From the NCBI GenBank assembly GCA_030424705.1, contig JAUHWJ010000048.1, positions 1 to 8,897 on the forward strand: a stretch of 8,897 nucleotides of DNA, given 5' to 3'. Shown in pieces: positions 1 to 6,348 of this stretch. The position numbers were made by a program, and so were the translations under genes. Each line of letters begins with the position of its first letter. The stretch's first letter is position 1. The notes under the pieces are model-generated. The model did not search any database, was not told the DNA's origin, and saw only the letters and a program-made list of their open reading frames with translations. The DNA comes from Alphaproteobacteria bacterium. GTDB lineage: Bacteria; Pseudomonadota; Alphaproteobacteria; Rhodobacterales; Rhodobacteraceae.

Positions 1-266
1 TCATCCTTTCGAATTCCGGGCATCTCCAGAGCCTCCTGAACCCGCCGGGCAACCCCAAGGCCTGGTATGTGAAGGGCAAGGCGGGGGCGGCGGACCCGGA
101 GGCCTGGCTCGAGACGGGCGAGAAGAAGGCCGGGAGCTGGTGGGAGGATTGGGCGGCGTTCCTCGGGGAGCGTTCGGGCGAAACGATCCCGGCGCCGAAG
201 GCGCAGGGGAGCAAGGCGCATCCCGTCATCGGGCCGGCGCCGGGGACCTACGTTTTCGAGCCCTGA
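1..266 (+). CDS. phaC: Polyhydroxyalkanoate synthase (PhaC), C-terminal end, class II-like; 5' part outside the window
   Basis: PHA synthase polymerises (R)-3-hydroxyacyl-CoA into polyester at the surface of cytoplasmic storage granules. The frame is open from base 3, and the last 87 residues are visible before TGA at 264-266. The Gly-His of 'NSGHLQSLLNPPGNPKA' (His codon 21-23) fits the catalytic-triad histidine of the family; the catalytic Cys and Asp would lie upstream, outside the window. Further along come 'DPEAWL', 'GSWWEDWAAFL' and a terminal 'APGTYVFEP', the usual C-terminal signatures. From memory of the families, 'QSLLNPPGNPKA' and 'APGTYV' resemble Pseudomonas class II (medium-chain-length) synthases more than class I enzymes, which read roughly 'AGVINPP' and 'APGRYV'. 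The class call is therefore moderately supported, while the family call is strong. The phaZ gene follows on the same strand after 76 bp, which supports a PHA role. Confidence 0.9.
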   Translation, partial: ILSNSGHLQSLLNPPGNPKAWYVKGKAGAADPEAWLETGEKKAGSWWEDWAAFLGERSGETIPAPKAQGSKAHPVIGPAPGTYVFEP

Positions 267-280
267 CGCCCCCTGACGCC
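261..280. repeat. Perfect tandem duplication of a 10-bp unit
   Basis: CCCTGACGCC occurs twice without a gap (261-270 and 271-280). The first copy contains the phaC stop codon (TGA 264-266) and its last Pro codon; the second is non-coding. The duplication lies downstream of the stop and leaves the protein unchanged. It is probably a replication-slippage product with no assigned function. Confidence 0.6.
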
Positions 281-331
281 ACGTTCCGCTTGCGCGCGGG
301 CCCGCCGAGGGGCGGAATGCAGAAAAAATGC

Positions 332-337
332 GGGAGG
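332..337 (+). promoter_or_regulatory. Ribosome binding site deciding the phaZ start
   Basis: GGGAGG lies 5 nt before the ATG at 343. The in-frame ATG at 328 lies upstream of this motif and has only a weak A-rich sequence before it, so the motif favours 343 as the true start. Confidence 0.6.
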
Positions 338-342
338 CGCGC

Positions 343-1194
343 ATGGCGGCGGCTGAAGATCGGGCGGAAGCGCCCGGCATCGTGATCGACGAGATGGAGG
401 TGGACGGCCAGCGCCTTCGCTATGCGGTCAAGGGCGGGCCGGCGGAGCGGCCGCCGCTCCTGATGTTCAACGGGATCGGCGCCAATCTCGAACTCGGCTT
501 TCCGTTCCTGAATGCGCTCGGCGAGACGCGGGCGATCATCTTCGACGTGCCGGGCGTCGGCGGCTCGCCGCTGCCGCGGCTGCCCTACCGCCCGCGCACG
601 CTGGCGCGCTGGGCGAAGGGGCTTTGCGAGCGGCTCGGGCATCAGGTGGTGGATGTTTCCGGCGTCTCCTGGGGCGGGGGGATGGCGCAGCAATTCGCCT
701 TTCAATATCCGCGCGCCTGCCGCCGGCTGGTGCTCGCGGCGACGGCGCCGGGCTGGACGATGGTGCCGGGGAAGCCGGACGTGCTTTCCAAGATGGCGTC
801 GATCCGCCGCTATACGGATCGCGGCTACATGCGGAGCATCGCGGCGGAGATCTATGGCGGGGACTTCCGCGCCGACCCGACGCATATCGAGCGCCATGCG
901 GCGGGGATGCGGCCGCAATCGCAGAAGGGATATCTGATGCAGCTCGCCGCGATGGCGGGCTGGACCTCGCTGCCCTGGCTCTGGTCGCTCCGCCAGCCCA
1001 CGCTGGTGATGGCGGGGACGGACGACCCGCTGGTGCCGGTCGCCAATGCGCGGCTCCTGCACCGGATGATCCCGAAGGCGCGGCTGCATCTGGTCGATAA
1101 CGGGCATCTCTTCCTCGTCACCCGCGCGGAGGAGAGCGCGGCGACAGTGGAGGCGTTCCTGAAGGCCGCGGACCCGATGGAGGCAGGCGCATGA
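343..1194 (+). CDS. phaZ: Intracellular poly(3-hydroxyalkanoate) depolymerase, Pseudomonas PhaZ type (alpha/beta hydrolase)
   Basis: The enzyme hydrolyses stored PHA in the cytoplasm to release 3-hydroxy acids. The 283-residue product, counted from ATG 343, is an alpha/beta hydrolase. It has the oxyanion/HGG-like strand 'LLMFNGIGANLEL' and 'FDVPGVGGS'. The nucleophile elbow is 'GVSWGG' (Ser109), followed by 'LVLAATAPGWTMVPGKP', the acid loop 'GTDDPLVP' (Asp228 likely) and 'NGHLFLVTRAE' (His255). These motifs and their order closely match the Pseudomonas medium-chain-length depolymerase as I remember it, which is about the same length. The start at 343 is chosen for its GGGAGG ribosome site; ATG 328 would add five residues. 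The stop overlaps the next ATG (ATGA at 1191-1194), so translation is probably coupled. PhaC lies just upstream. I see no signal peptide, as expected for an intracellular depolymerase. Confidence 0.9.
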   Translation: MAAAEDRAEAPGIVIDEMEVDGQRLRYAVKGGPAERPPLLMFNGIGANLELGFPFLNALGETRAIIFDVPGVGGSPLPRLPYRPRTLARWAKGLCERLGHQVVDVSGVSWGGGMAQQFAFQYPRACRRLVLAATAPGWTMVPGKPDVLSKMASIRRYTDRGYMRSIAAEIYGGDFRADPTHIERHAAGMRPQSQKGYLMQLAAMAGWTSLPWLWSLRQPTLVMAGTDDPLVPVANARLLHRMIPKARLHLVDNGHLFLVTRAEESAATVEAFLKAADPMEAGA

Positions 1195-2357
1195 ACCCCA
1201 ATCGCGAATTCGACATCGTCGTTTACGGGGCGACGGGCTTCACGGGGAAGCTGGTTGCCGAGTATCTCGCGGGCCGGGATCACGGGAAGCGCTGGGCGAT
1301 GGCGGGGCGGAGCCTCGCGAAGCTGGAGGCGGTGCGGGCCGAGCTTGGGGCCGATGCGGCGCTGATCGAGGCGGATGCGGCGGACGACGCCTCGATCCGC
1401 GCCATGGCGGGGCGGGCGCGCGTCGTCATCACCACGGTAGGGCCGTATCTGCGCTACGGCGCGCCGCTCGTCGCCGCCTGCGTCGAGGCGGGAACGGATT
1501 ATGTCGACCTTTGCGGCGAGCCGCCGTTCATGGCGGCGATGATCGCGGCGCACGGGGCGAAGGCGCGGGAGACGGGCGCGCGGATCGTCTTTTCCTGCGG
1601 GTTCGACTCCGTGCCCTTCGACCTTGGCGTCCTGTTCCTGCAGGAGGCGGCGCAGGCGCGGTTCGGCGGCCCGGCCCCGCGGGTGAAGGGGCGGGTGCGG
1701 AAGATGAAGGGCACCTTCTCCGGCGGCACCGCGGCCTCCGGCCAGGAAACGATGAAGGCGGCGATGGCGGACCCGGCGGTGCGCGCCGCGCTCGTTGACC
1801 CCTTCGCGCTCTGCGAGGGGGCGACGGGCCCGGCGCAACCGCATGGCGGGAAACCGCATGAGGACGAGGCGGCGGGCGGATGGGTCGCGCCCTTCGTCAT
1901 GGCGATCATCAACACGAAGAACGTGCACCGCTCCAATCACCTGATGGGCGGCGCCTATGGCCCGGATTTCCGCTATGACGAGATGATCCTTACCGGGCCG
2001 GGCGAGAAGGGCCGCGCCATCGCGGAGGGCATCGCCAAGGCCCCGCCGATGGGGACGGAGCCGAACGCGCCGAAGCCGGGCGAGGGCCCCTCGAAGCAGG
2101 AGCGGGAGGCGGGGTTCTATGACCTCCTCTTCATCGGCGAGTTTCCGGACGGGCAAAGCCTCAGAGCTTTGGTGACGGGCGACCGCGATCCGGGCTATGG
2201 CTCCACATCCAAGATGATCGCGGAATGCGCGCTCGCGCTGCTGGAGGAGGCTGCGGGGCGGCCGGGCGGCGTGCTGACGCCGGCGGCGGCCTTCGGCGCG
2301 GCGCTCATCCCCCGGCTCGAAGCCCATGCGGGGCTCGCCTTCCGGATCGAGGGGTAA
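1191..2357 (+). CDS. Saccharopine dehydrogenase-like / trans-acting enoyl reductase-like NAD(P)-binding oxidoreductase
   Basis: The 388-residue protein begins with a Rossmann fold. 'VVYGATGFTGK' (residues 10-20) is the dinucleotide-binding glycine loop, and 'AGR' (38-40) ends the second strand. 'GPYLRYGAPLVAACVEAGTDYVDLCGE' (84-110; the Tyr-rich conserved strand) and 'CGFDSVPFDLG' (136-146) are hallmarks of the SCCPDH / mycobacterial trans-acting enoyl reductase branch. That branch is distinct from true lysine-pathway saccharopine dehydrogenases. Known relatives include human SCCPDH on lipid droplets and a mycobacterial enzyme reducing enoyl intermediates of phenolic lipids. The substrate here is unknown. 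The ATG lies 7 nt after GGAGG (1179-1183) and overlaps the phaZ stop, so the two are probably translated together. This suggests, without proving, a link to PHA or acyl-CoA metabolism. No membrane segment is obvious. Confidence 0.82.
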   Translation: MNPNREFDIVVYGATGFTGKLVAEYLAGRDHGKRWAMAGRSLAKLEAVRAELGADAALIEADAADDASIRAMAGRARVVITTVGPYLRYGAPLVAACVEAGTDYVDLCGEPPFMAAMIAAHGAKARETGARIVFSCGFDSVPFDLGVLFLQEAAQARFGGPAPRVKGRVRKMKGTFSGGTAASGQETMKAAMADPAVRAALVDPFALCEGATGPAQPHGGKPHEDEAAGGWVAPFVMAIINTKNVHRSNHLMGGAYGPDFRYDEMILTGPGEKGRAIAEGIAKAPPMGTEPNAPKPGEGPSKQEREAGFYDLLFIGEFPDGQSLRALVTGDRDPGYGSTSKMIAECALALLEEAAGRPGGVLTPAAAFGAALIPRLEAHAGLAFRIEG

Positions 2358-2467
2358 GCGCAGGGCGCGCCGGGGAAATCCCGCCGAAAGCGGCCTATTC
2401 CGGCTTTGACGGCCCGGCTCTCCTGTGCAAACAAGCGCTCGCCGGGGGCGGCTCCGCCCGGCGGGGC

Positions 2468-2475
2468 GGAGGGAG
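2468..2475 (+). promoter_or_regulatory. Ribosome binding site for the glycosyltransferase
   Basis: The purine run GGAGGGAG ends 3 nt before ATG 2479; its GGAGG core is 6 nt away. It selects 2479 over upstream in-frame alternatives near 2425, which have no such site. Confidence 0.6.
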
Positions 2476-2478
2476 AGC

Positions 2479-3432
2479 ATGGGCGGAACCGTCGACATCC
2501 TCATGGCCACCTATAACGGCGAGGAGCGGCTGCCGCGGCAGCTCGCCACGCTCGCGGCCCAGACATGGACGGACTGGCGGCTCATCGTCCGCGACGACGG
2601 CTCGACGGACGGGACGCTGGCGGTGATCGAGGCCTTCGGCGCGGCGCATCCGGGCAAGGTGCGCATCGTGCGGGACGAGCGAGGGAACCTCCGGACGCAG
2701 CAGAACTTCTCCGCCCTCATGATGGAATCCGACTCGCCCTACTGCAATTTCTGCGACCAGGACGACGAGTGGGACGAGGACAAGCTCGCCGTCGCCATGC
2801 AGGCGATGCAGGAGATCGAGGCGGAGCATGGGCCGGCCCGGCCTGCGATGGTCTCCACCGACCGGCGGATGGTGGACGAGGCGGGGCGGCTCATCGCGGA
2901 ATCCTTCTGGCGCCATCAGGGGGTGCATCCGGACGAGACGGGGCCGGGGCTTTTCGGCCATCTCCTCTATTTCTCGACGGCCGGCAGCTCGACCCTCATC
3001 AACGCGGCGCTGCGGGACAAGGCGCGGCCGGTGCCGCGGGAGGCGATGCAATACGACAACTGGGTGGAGCTGGTCGCGGCGCAGTTCGCGGTGCGGCGCT
3101 ATCTCGACGTGCGGAAACTCACCTATATCCGGCATTCGGCGAATGTCTCCGGCGGGGGGCGGGCCTATCCGGTGGGGAGCTATTTCCGGCGGGCGATTTC
3201 GCTGCTCGGCAATCTCGGGAAGCAGCGCCGCGTCTATGGCCGGGTCATCGGCCAGGCGCGCGCCTTCCTCGGCCGCTACGGCGCGGAGATGCCGGCGGAG
3301 GACCGCGCGCGGCTTGAAGCCTTCGTCGGGATCGGCGGGGCGTTCCTGCCGCTCAGGATCCTGCGCGGCGCCCGCTCCGGCGCGCTGCCGCGGCGGCTGG
3401 AGCGGCGGATCGCGTTCCTTCTTCTCAGCTGA
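2479..3432 (+). CDS. Family 2 glycosyltransferase (GT-A fold, rhamnosyltransferase-like)
   Basis: The protein probably transfers a sugar from a nucleotide donor onto a lipid-linked or surface glycan at the inner face of the cytoplasmic membrane. The 317-residue product starts with 'VDILMATYNGEERLPRQL', the typical GT2 opening, and 'RDDGSTDGT' (38-46), which binds the nucleotide. 'CDQDDEWDEDKL' (92-103) holds the metal-binding DxD (Asp93-Gln-Asp95). 'STAGSSTLINAAL' (166-178) and 'YDNWVELVAA' (192-201) match the acceptor-side region where the general base usually sits. 'YIRHSANVSGGG' (216-227) is the Arg-His/Asn-x-x-Gly element seen in rhamnosyltransferase-like GT2 proteins. The tail is basic, with no clear multi-pass membrane part. 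The donor and acceptor cannot be read from the sequence. It lies 121 bp after the reductase and converges on a flippase, which fits a polysaccharide role. Confidence 0.88.
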   Translation: MGGTVDILMATYNGEERLPRQLATLAAQTWTDWRLIVRDDGSTDGTLAVIEAFGAAHPGKVRIVRDERGNLRTQQNFSALMMESDSPYCNFCDQDDEWDEDKLAVAMQAMQEIEAEHGPARPAMVSTDRRMVDEAGRLIAESFWRHQGVHPDETGPGLFGHLLYFSTAGSSTLINAALRDKARPVPREAMQYDNWVELVAAQFAVRRYLDVRKLTYIRHSANVSGGGRAYPVGSYFRRAISLLGNLGKQRRVYGRVIGQARAFLGRYGAEMPAEDRARLEAFVGIGGAFLPLRILRGARSGALPRRLERRIAFLLLS

Positions 3433-3443
3433 GCGGCCTCAGC
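3428..3443. terminator. Inverted repeat holding both convergent stop codons; possible bidirectional terminator
   Basis: GCTGAG (3428-3433), loop CGGC and CTCAGC (3438-3443) form a perfect 6-bp stem. The TGA of the glycosyltransferase (3430-3432) lies in the left arm and the TGA of the flippase (read as TCA, 3439-3441) in the right arm. It is symmetrical, so it would fold in transcripts from either side. Neither side has a U-run, so it is not a classical intrinsic terminator; the role is inferred from position. Confidence 0.35.
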
Positions 3444-4878
3444 GGCGGCGCAGGAGCCGCTTGCGGATGACGGCGAGAATCCGCGCCCTGAGCGCGCCGC
3501 TGGCCGCGAAAAGGATGGCGAGTGCCGCCGTGGCGCCCAGCGTCGCCTCCAGAGGCGGCGCGGGGAAGGGGCCGAGCGCGGCGACAGGCGCCCAGTGCAG
3601 CGCCAGCGCGGCGCCGAGCACGGCGAATGTGAGGACGAAGAGCCGCGCCACGCTGCGCCGGACCCCAGGCCCGGGGGCGATCCTCGCGAAGAGCGCCATC
3701 GCGAGGAGAACTGAGGCGAATTCCCCCGCGATGCCGACCAGCAGCACAGCCTCGATCCCGCCGCCGCCCGCGGCGACATAGAAGGCGACCGCGACGGCGA
3801 GAAGCCGCGGGAAGCTTGAGAGGAGCGGCTCGACCGTCCTCCCCGCGCTCATGGCGAAGCTGGTGAAGCCGCCGCGAAGGAGCGGCAGGACGGCGCCGAC
3901 CCCGACGATCCCGATCAGCCCCGCGGCTGGGCGGAACGGCTCCCCGAACACGATGATCAGCGCCGCCGGGCCGACCACGGCGATGACGATCGCCGCGGCG
4001 GCTCCGGCGAAGGCCTGCGCCTGGAAGGCGAAGTCGAGCATCTCGCCCATCGCGCCGCCGAGATTCCGGACGCGGGAGATCGCGGAATAGAAGAGCGGGC
4101 CGAGGATGCGCCGAAGCATGTGCACCGGCGTGCCGGCCAGCGTCACCGCCGCGCTGAGGAGGCCGAGATCGGCCGCGGTGAAGCGGTTGGCGACGATCAG
4201 CCTGTCTCCCTGCATCGTCGCGAACACCACCGGGCTCGTCAGCAGCAGCGGCCAGCTGAAGGAGAGGACGCGGAGCGCGACCCCCCGATCCCAGGCGAAG
4301 CGCAGCCGCTCCGGCGCCAGCCAGAGGGAGATCGCCGCCTTTCCCGCGACATCGACGATCAGATAGGCGAGGAAGATCCGGTGATCCGCGAAGAAGAGCG
4401 CGAAAGGCGTGACGAGCAGGAGCGAGGCGACGACGCCGCCGCATTCGATCTTGCCGGTCATCGCATAGTCGAGCCCGCGCTCCTTCCGGATACGCTCGAT
4501 ATGGATGAAGCCGCCGATGAAGGGCGCGAGCGCGAGCAGACGGTAGGCGTTCACGAGCTCCGGATGGCCGAGGAATTCGGACATGGGGCCAGCGCCGATG
4601 AGGATCAGCAGCGCGACCGCAGAGGAGCGCACGAAGATCAGGAACTGCACCACCGCGAGCACGCGCGGCTTGTCCCCGTCCGGGTCGCGGATCAGGAACT
4701 GGCCGAGGGACAGCGCCGTCATCGATTCGACGAAGGCGAGCACGATGAAGTAGGTGCTCACGACGCCGTACTCCTCGACGCCGAGGAGGCGGGCGATCAG
4801 CACGTTGCGGCCGAATCGCAGGATCGCGCCGATGGCGACGAGCGAGCTGAGCTGCACAGCTCCCTTCAGAAGACCCAA
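3439..4878 (-). CDS. Oligosaccharide flippase, Wzx/PST-like membrane protein (MOP superfamily)
   Basis: The protein probably moves lipid-linked oligosaccharide across the inner membrane for surface polysaccharide assembly. The 479-residue product has about 12-14 hydrophobic segments throughout. The N-terminus 'LLKGAVQLSSL...RNVLIARLLGVEEYG' is the typical opening of polysaccharide-biosynthesis flippases, and 'QGDRLIVANRFTAADLGLLSAA' (223-244; Asp225 and the Leu-Gly turn) is the conserved mid-protein element. The C-terminus is a short basic tail (RKRLLRRR). The start is uncertain. No ATG lies near the first membrane segment; TTG at 4878-4876, after a GGGG/AGG ribosome-like site (4890-4882), gives the normal family N-terminus. 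TTG 4995 is a weaker alternative. The open frame continues to 5661 but loses flippase character. It is convergent with the glycosyltransferase and divergent from the lytic transglycosylase. The transported glycan is unknown. Confidence 0.85.
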   Translation of the reverse strand: MGLLKGAVQLSSLVAIGAILRFGRNVLIARLLGVEEYGVVSTYFIVLAFVESMTALSLGQFLIRDPDGDKPRVLAVVQFLIFVRSSAVALLILIGAGPMSEFLGHPELVNAYRLLALAPFIGGFIHIERIRKERGLDYAMTGKIECGGVVASLLLVTPFALFFADHRIFLAYLIVDVAGKAAISLWLAPERLRFAWDRGVALRVLSFSWPLLLTSPVVFATMQGDRLIVANRFTAADLGLLSAAVTLAGTPVHMLRRILGPLFYSAISRVRNLGGAMGEMLDFAFQAQAFAGAAAAIVIAVVGPAALIIVFGEPFRPAAGLIGIVGVGAVLPLLRGGFTSFAMSAGRTVEPLLSSFPRLLAVAVAFYVAAGGGGIEAVLLVGIAGEFASVLLAMALFARIAPGPGVRRSVARLFVLTFAVLGAALALHWAPVAALGPFPAPPLEATLGATAALAILFAASGALRARILAVIRKRLLRRR

Positions 4879-5097
4879 TCGCCTGCCCCTCGCGCTCCGC
4901 GCGGCGAAGGGAGGCGGCGCCGCGCGGCTGACTTCGCCGACTTGGCTTCTCGTATCGCCGTTCGGGCGGAGAGGAAAGCCGGATGTCCGGAGCAATTCGA
5001 CGCAATCCCCGGGATCGCGGCGGCCCGCCCCGGCCCTCGCGCGCGGCGCGGCGGCGGGGTATGCTGCGCGAAAGGCCCGGATGAGAGGCGGAGCAGG
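4879..5097. other. Divergent intergenic region between flippase and lytic transglycosylase
   Basis: These 219 bp separate two genes that point away from each other, so promoters for both should be here. I see TATGCT at 5060-5065, about 33 nt before the transglycosylase ATG. It could be a -10 element, but the sequence 17 nt further upstream is not like TTGACA. CCGGA-TG-TCCGG (4979-4990) is a small inverted repeat. No convincing promoter or operator can be named for the minus-strand gene. Open frames crossing this region have no recognisable protein content. Confidence 0.5.
4882..4890 (-). promoter_or_regulatory. Ribosome-binding-like site supporting the TTG start of the flippase
   Basis: Read on the minus strand, AGGGGCAGG lies just upstream of TTG 4878-4876, with its GGGG about 7 nt away. 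It supports the short N-terminus expected for this family but is an imperfect match. Confidence 0.4.
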
Positions 5098-6348
5098 ATG
5101 CTGAGACTTTTCGTTTTCGCCCCGGCGCTGTTCGCGCTTGCGGGCTGCGCCGCGCCCGGCGTCGCTGAGGCGCCGACAGCGGCGCCCGCGCCGGCCGCCG
5201 CCCCGCGGCCGGAGGCGCCCGAGATGACTTTCGACGAATGGCGCGCCGGGTTCCTCCCGCGGGCGGTCGCGGCGGGCGTGGCGCCGGGTGTCGCGCAGCG
5301 CGCGCTCGCCGGCGCGCGCCCGATACCGCGCGTGCTGGAGCTCGACGCGTTCCAGCCGGAATTCACCCGCCCGATCTGGGAATATCTCGACAGCGCCGTC
5401 TCCGCCGCCCGGATCGCGAACGGGCGGGAGAAGCTGGCGGCGCACGGCGCGGCGCTGGCGCGGATCGAGGCGGCATACGGCGTGGAGCGGGAGGTCGTGC
5501 TCGCCGTCTGGGGGCTCGAATCGGCCTATGGCGCCAATCGCGGCTCGATGCCGGTGATCGACAGCCTCGCCACGCTCGCCTGGGAGGGGCGGCGGCGGGA
5601 CTTCGCGGAGGAGCAGCTCCTCGCCGCGCTCCGCATCCTCGAAGCCGGCGAGACGACGCAAGACCGGCTCGTCGGCTCATGGGCCGGGGCGATGGGGCAT
5701 ACGCAGTTCATCCCGACCTCCTACGCCGATTACGCGGTGGATTTCGACCGGGACGGGCGGCGGAACGTCTGGGGCGAGGCGCCGGAGGATGCGCTCGCCT
5801 CCACCGCCAACTATCTCGCCCGGTTCGGCTGGACGCGGGGCCAGCCCTGGGGCGTGGAAGCGCGGCTGCCGGCGGGGTTCGATTTCGCGCTGGCGGACCA
5901 GACGGCGCGGCCCGTCTCCGAATGGCGGGCGCTGGGCGTGACGGCGGCGGATGGCGGGGCGCTGCCCGATCATGGGCCGGCCGGGCTCCTGCTCCCGGCC
6001 GGGGCGGGCGGGCCCGTCTTCGCGCTCTATGGCAATTTCGACGTGATAAGGCGTTACAACAACGCGACTTCCTATGCGCTTGCCATCGGCCATCTCTCCG
6101 ACCGGATCGCGGGCGGCGCGCCGTTCCTCGCGGACTGGCCGCGGGGCGAGCCGCCGCTTTCCCGCACCGAGACGGTGGAGATGCAGGAGCGGCTGACCGC
6201 GCTCGGCCACGACACGAAGGGGGCGGACGGGGTGATCGGGCCGCTCACCCGCTCCGCCATCCGCGACTTCCAGCGGGCGCGCGGGCTGCCGCCGGACGGC
6301 TACGCCTCCGCCCGGCTTCTCACGGCGCTCCGGCAAGCGGGGGGATGA
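5098..6348 (+). CDS. Membrane-bound lytic murein transglycosylase, MltB family, with C-terminal peptidoglycan-binding domain
   Basis: The enzyme cleaves the MurNAc-GlcNAc bond of peptidoglycan to give 1,6-anhydroMurNAc ends, acting in the periplasm from a lipid anchor. The 416-residue product begins with a lipoprotein signal peptide whose lipobox is LAGC (lipidated Cys17). An Ala/Pro-rich linker follows (about 18-42), then the SLT_2-type catalytic domain (about 43-340). 'WGLESAYG' (138-145) carries the catalytic Glu141. 'GAMGHTQFIPTSY' (197-209), 'VDFDRDGRRNVW' (214-225; Asp-rich, metal-site-like) and 'NNATSYALAIGHLSDRI' (321-337) are typical of the family. Residues about 357-412 ('LGHDTKGADGVIGPLTRSAIRDFQ') form a PG_binding_1 repeat, which E. 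coli MltB lacks but many alphaproteobacterial members have. The ATG has GGAG (5090-5093) upstream. The stop overlaps the helicase start (ATGA at 6345-6348). Confidence 0.92.
   Translation: MLRLFVFAPALFALAGCAAPGVAEAPTAAPAPAAAPRPEAPEMTFDEWRAGFLPRAVAAGVAPGVAQRALAGARPIPRVLELDAFQPEFTRPIWEYLDSAVSAARIANGREKLAAHGAALARIEAAYGVEREVVLAVWGLESAYGANRGSMPVIDSLATLAWEGRRRDFAEEQLLAALRILEAGETTQDRLVGSWAGAMGHTQFIPTSYADYAVDFDRDGRRNVWGEAPEDALASTANYLARFGWTRGQPWGVEARLPAGFDFALADQTARPVSEWRALGVTAADGGALPDHGPAGLLLPAGAGGPVFALYGNFDVIRRYNNATSYALAIGHLSDRIAGGAPFLADWPRGEPPLSRTETVEMQERLTALGHDTKGADGVIGPLTRSAIRDFQRARGLPPDGYASARLLTALRQAGG

Noticed and set aside
226..1107. 293-codon minus-strand open frame opposite phaZ
   Set aside because: Arg/His/Pro-rich with no domain signature; a mirror of the phaZ codon pattern.
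2358..2478. Possible terminator between the reductase and the glycosyltransferase (GGGCG-GCTC-CGCCC near 2447-2461)
   Set aside because: The stem is only 5 bp, has no U-run, and is the kind of GC self-complementarity expected by chance here. Whether the two genes share a transcript is undecided.
852..2510. 552-codon open frame on the minus strand opposite phaZ and the reductase
   Set aside because: Its product is Arg/Pro/Ala-rich low-complexity sequence without family motifs, and it lies antisense to two well-supported genes. This is the usual shadow in high-GC DNA.
3439..3780. Plus-strand open frame 2828-3781 continuing past the glycosyltransferase stop
   Set aside because: Ser/Arg/Pro-rich shadow across two real genes, with no start signal or domain.
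4120..5097. Long upstream extension of the transglycosylase frame
   Set aside because: The extension is highly charged non-family sequence antisense to the flippase. The lipoprotein signal at ATG 5098 with a ribosome site fixes the true start.
4879..5661. Upstream extension of the flippase frame
   Set aside because: No membrane segments or family similarity; it runs antisense to the transglycosylase signal peptide and catalytic domain.
5238..6344. Upstream extension of the helicase frame through mltB
   Set aside because: Arg/Ala/Gly-rich out-of-frame reading of mltB. Helicase homology begins only at ATG 6345, which sits in an ATGA overlap.
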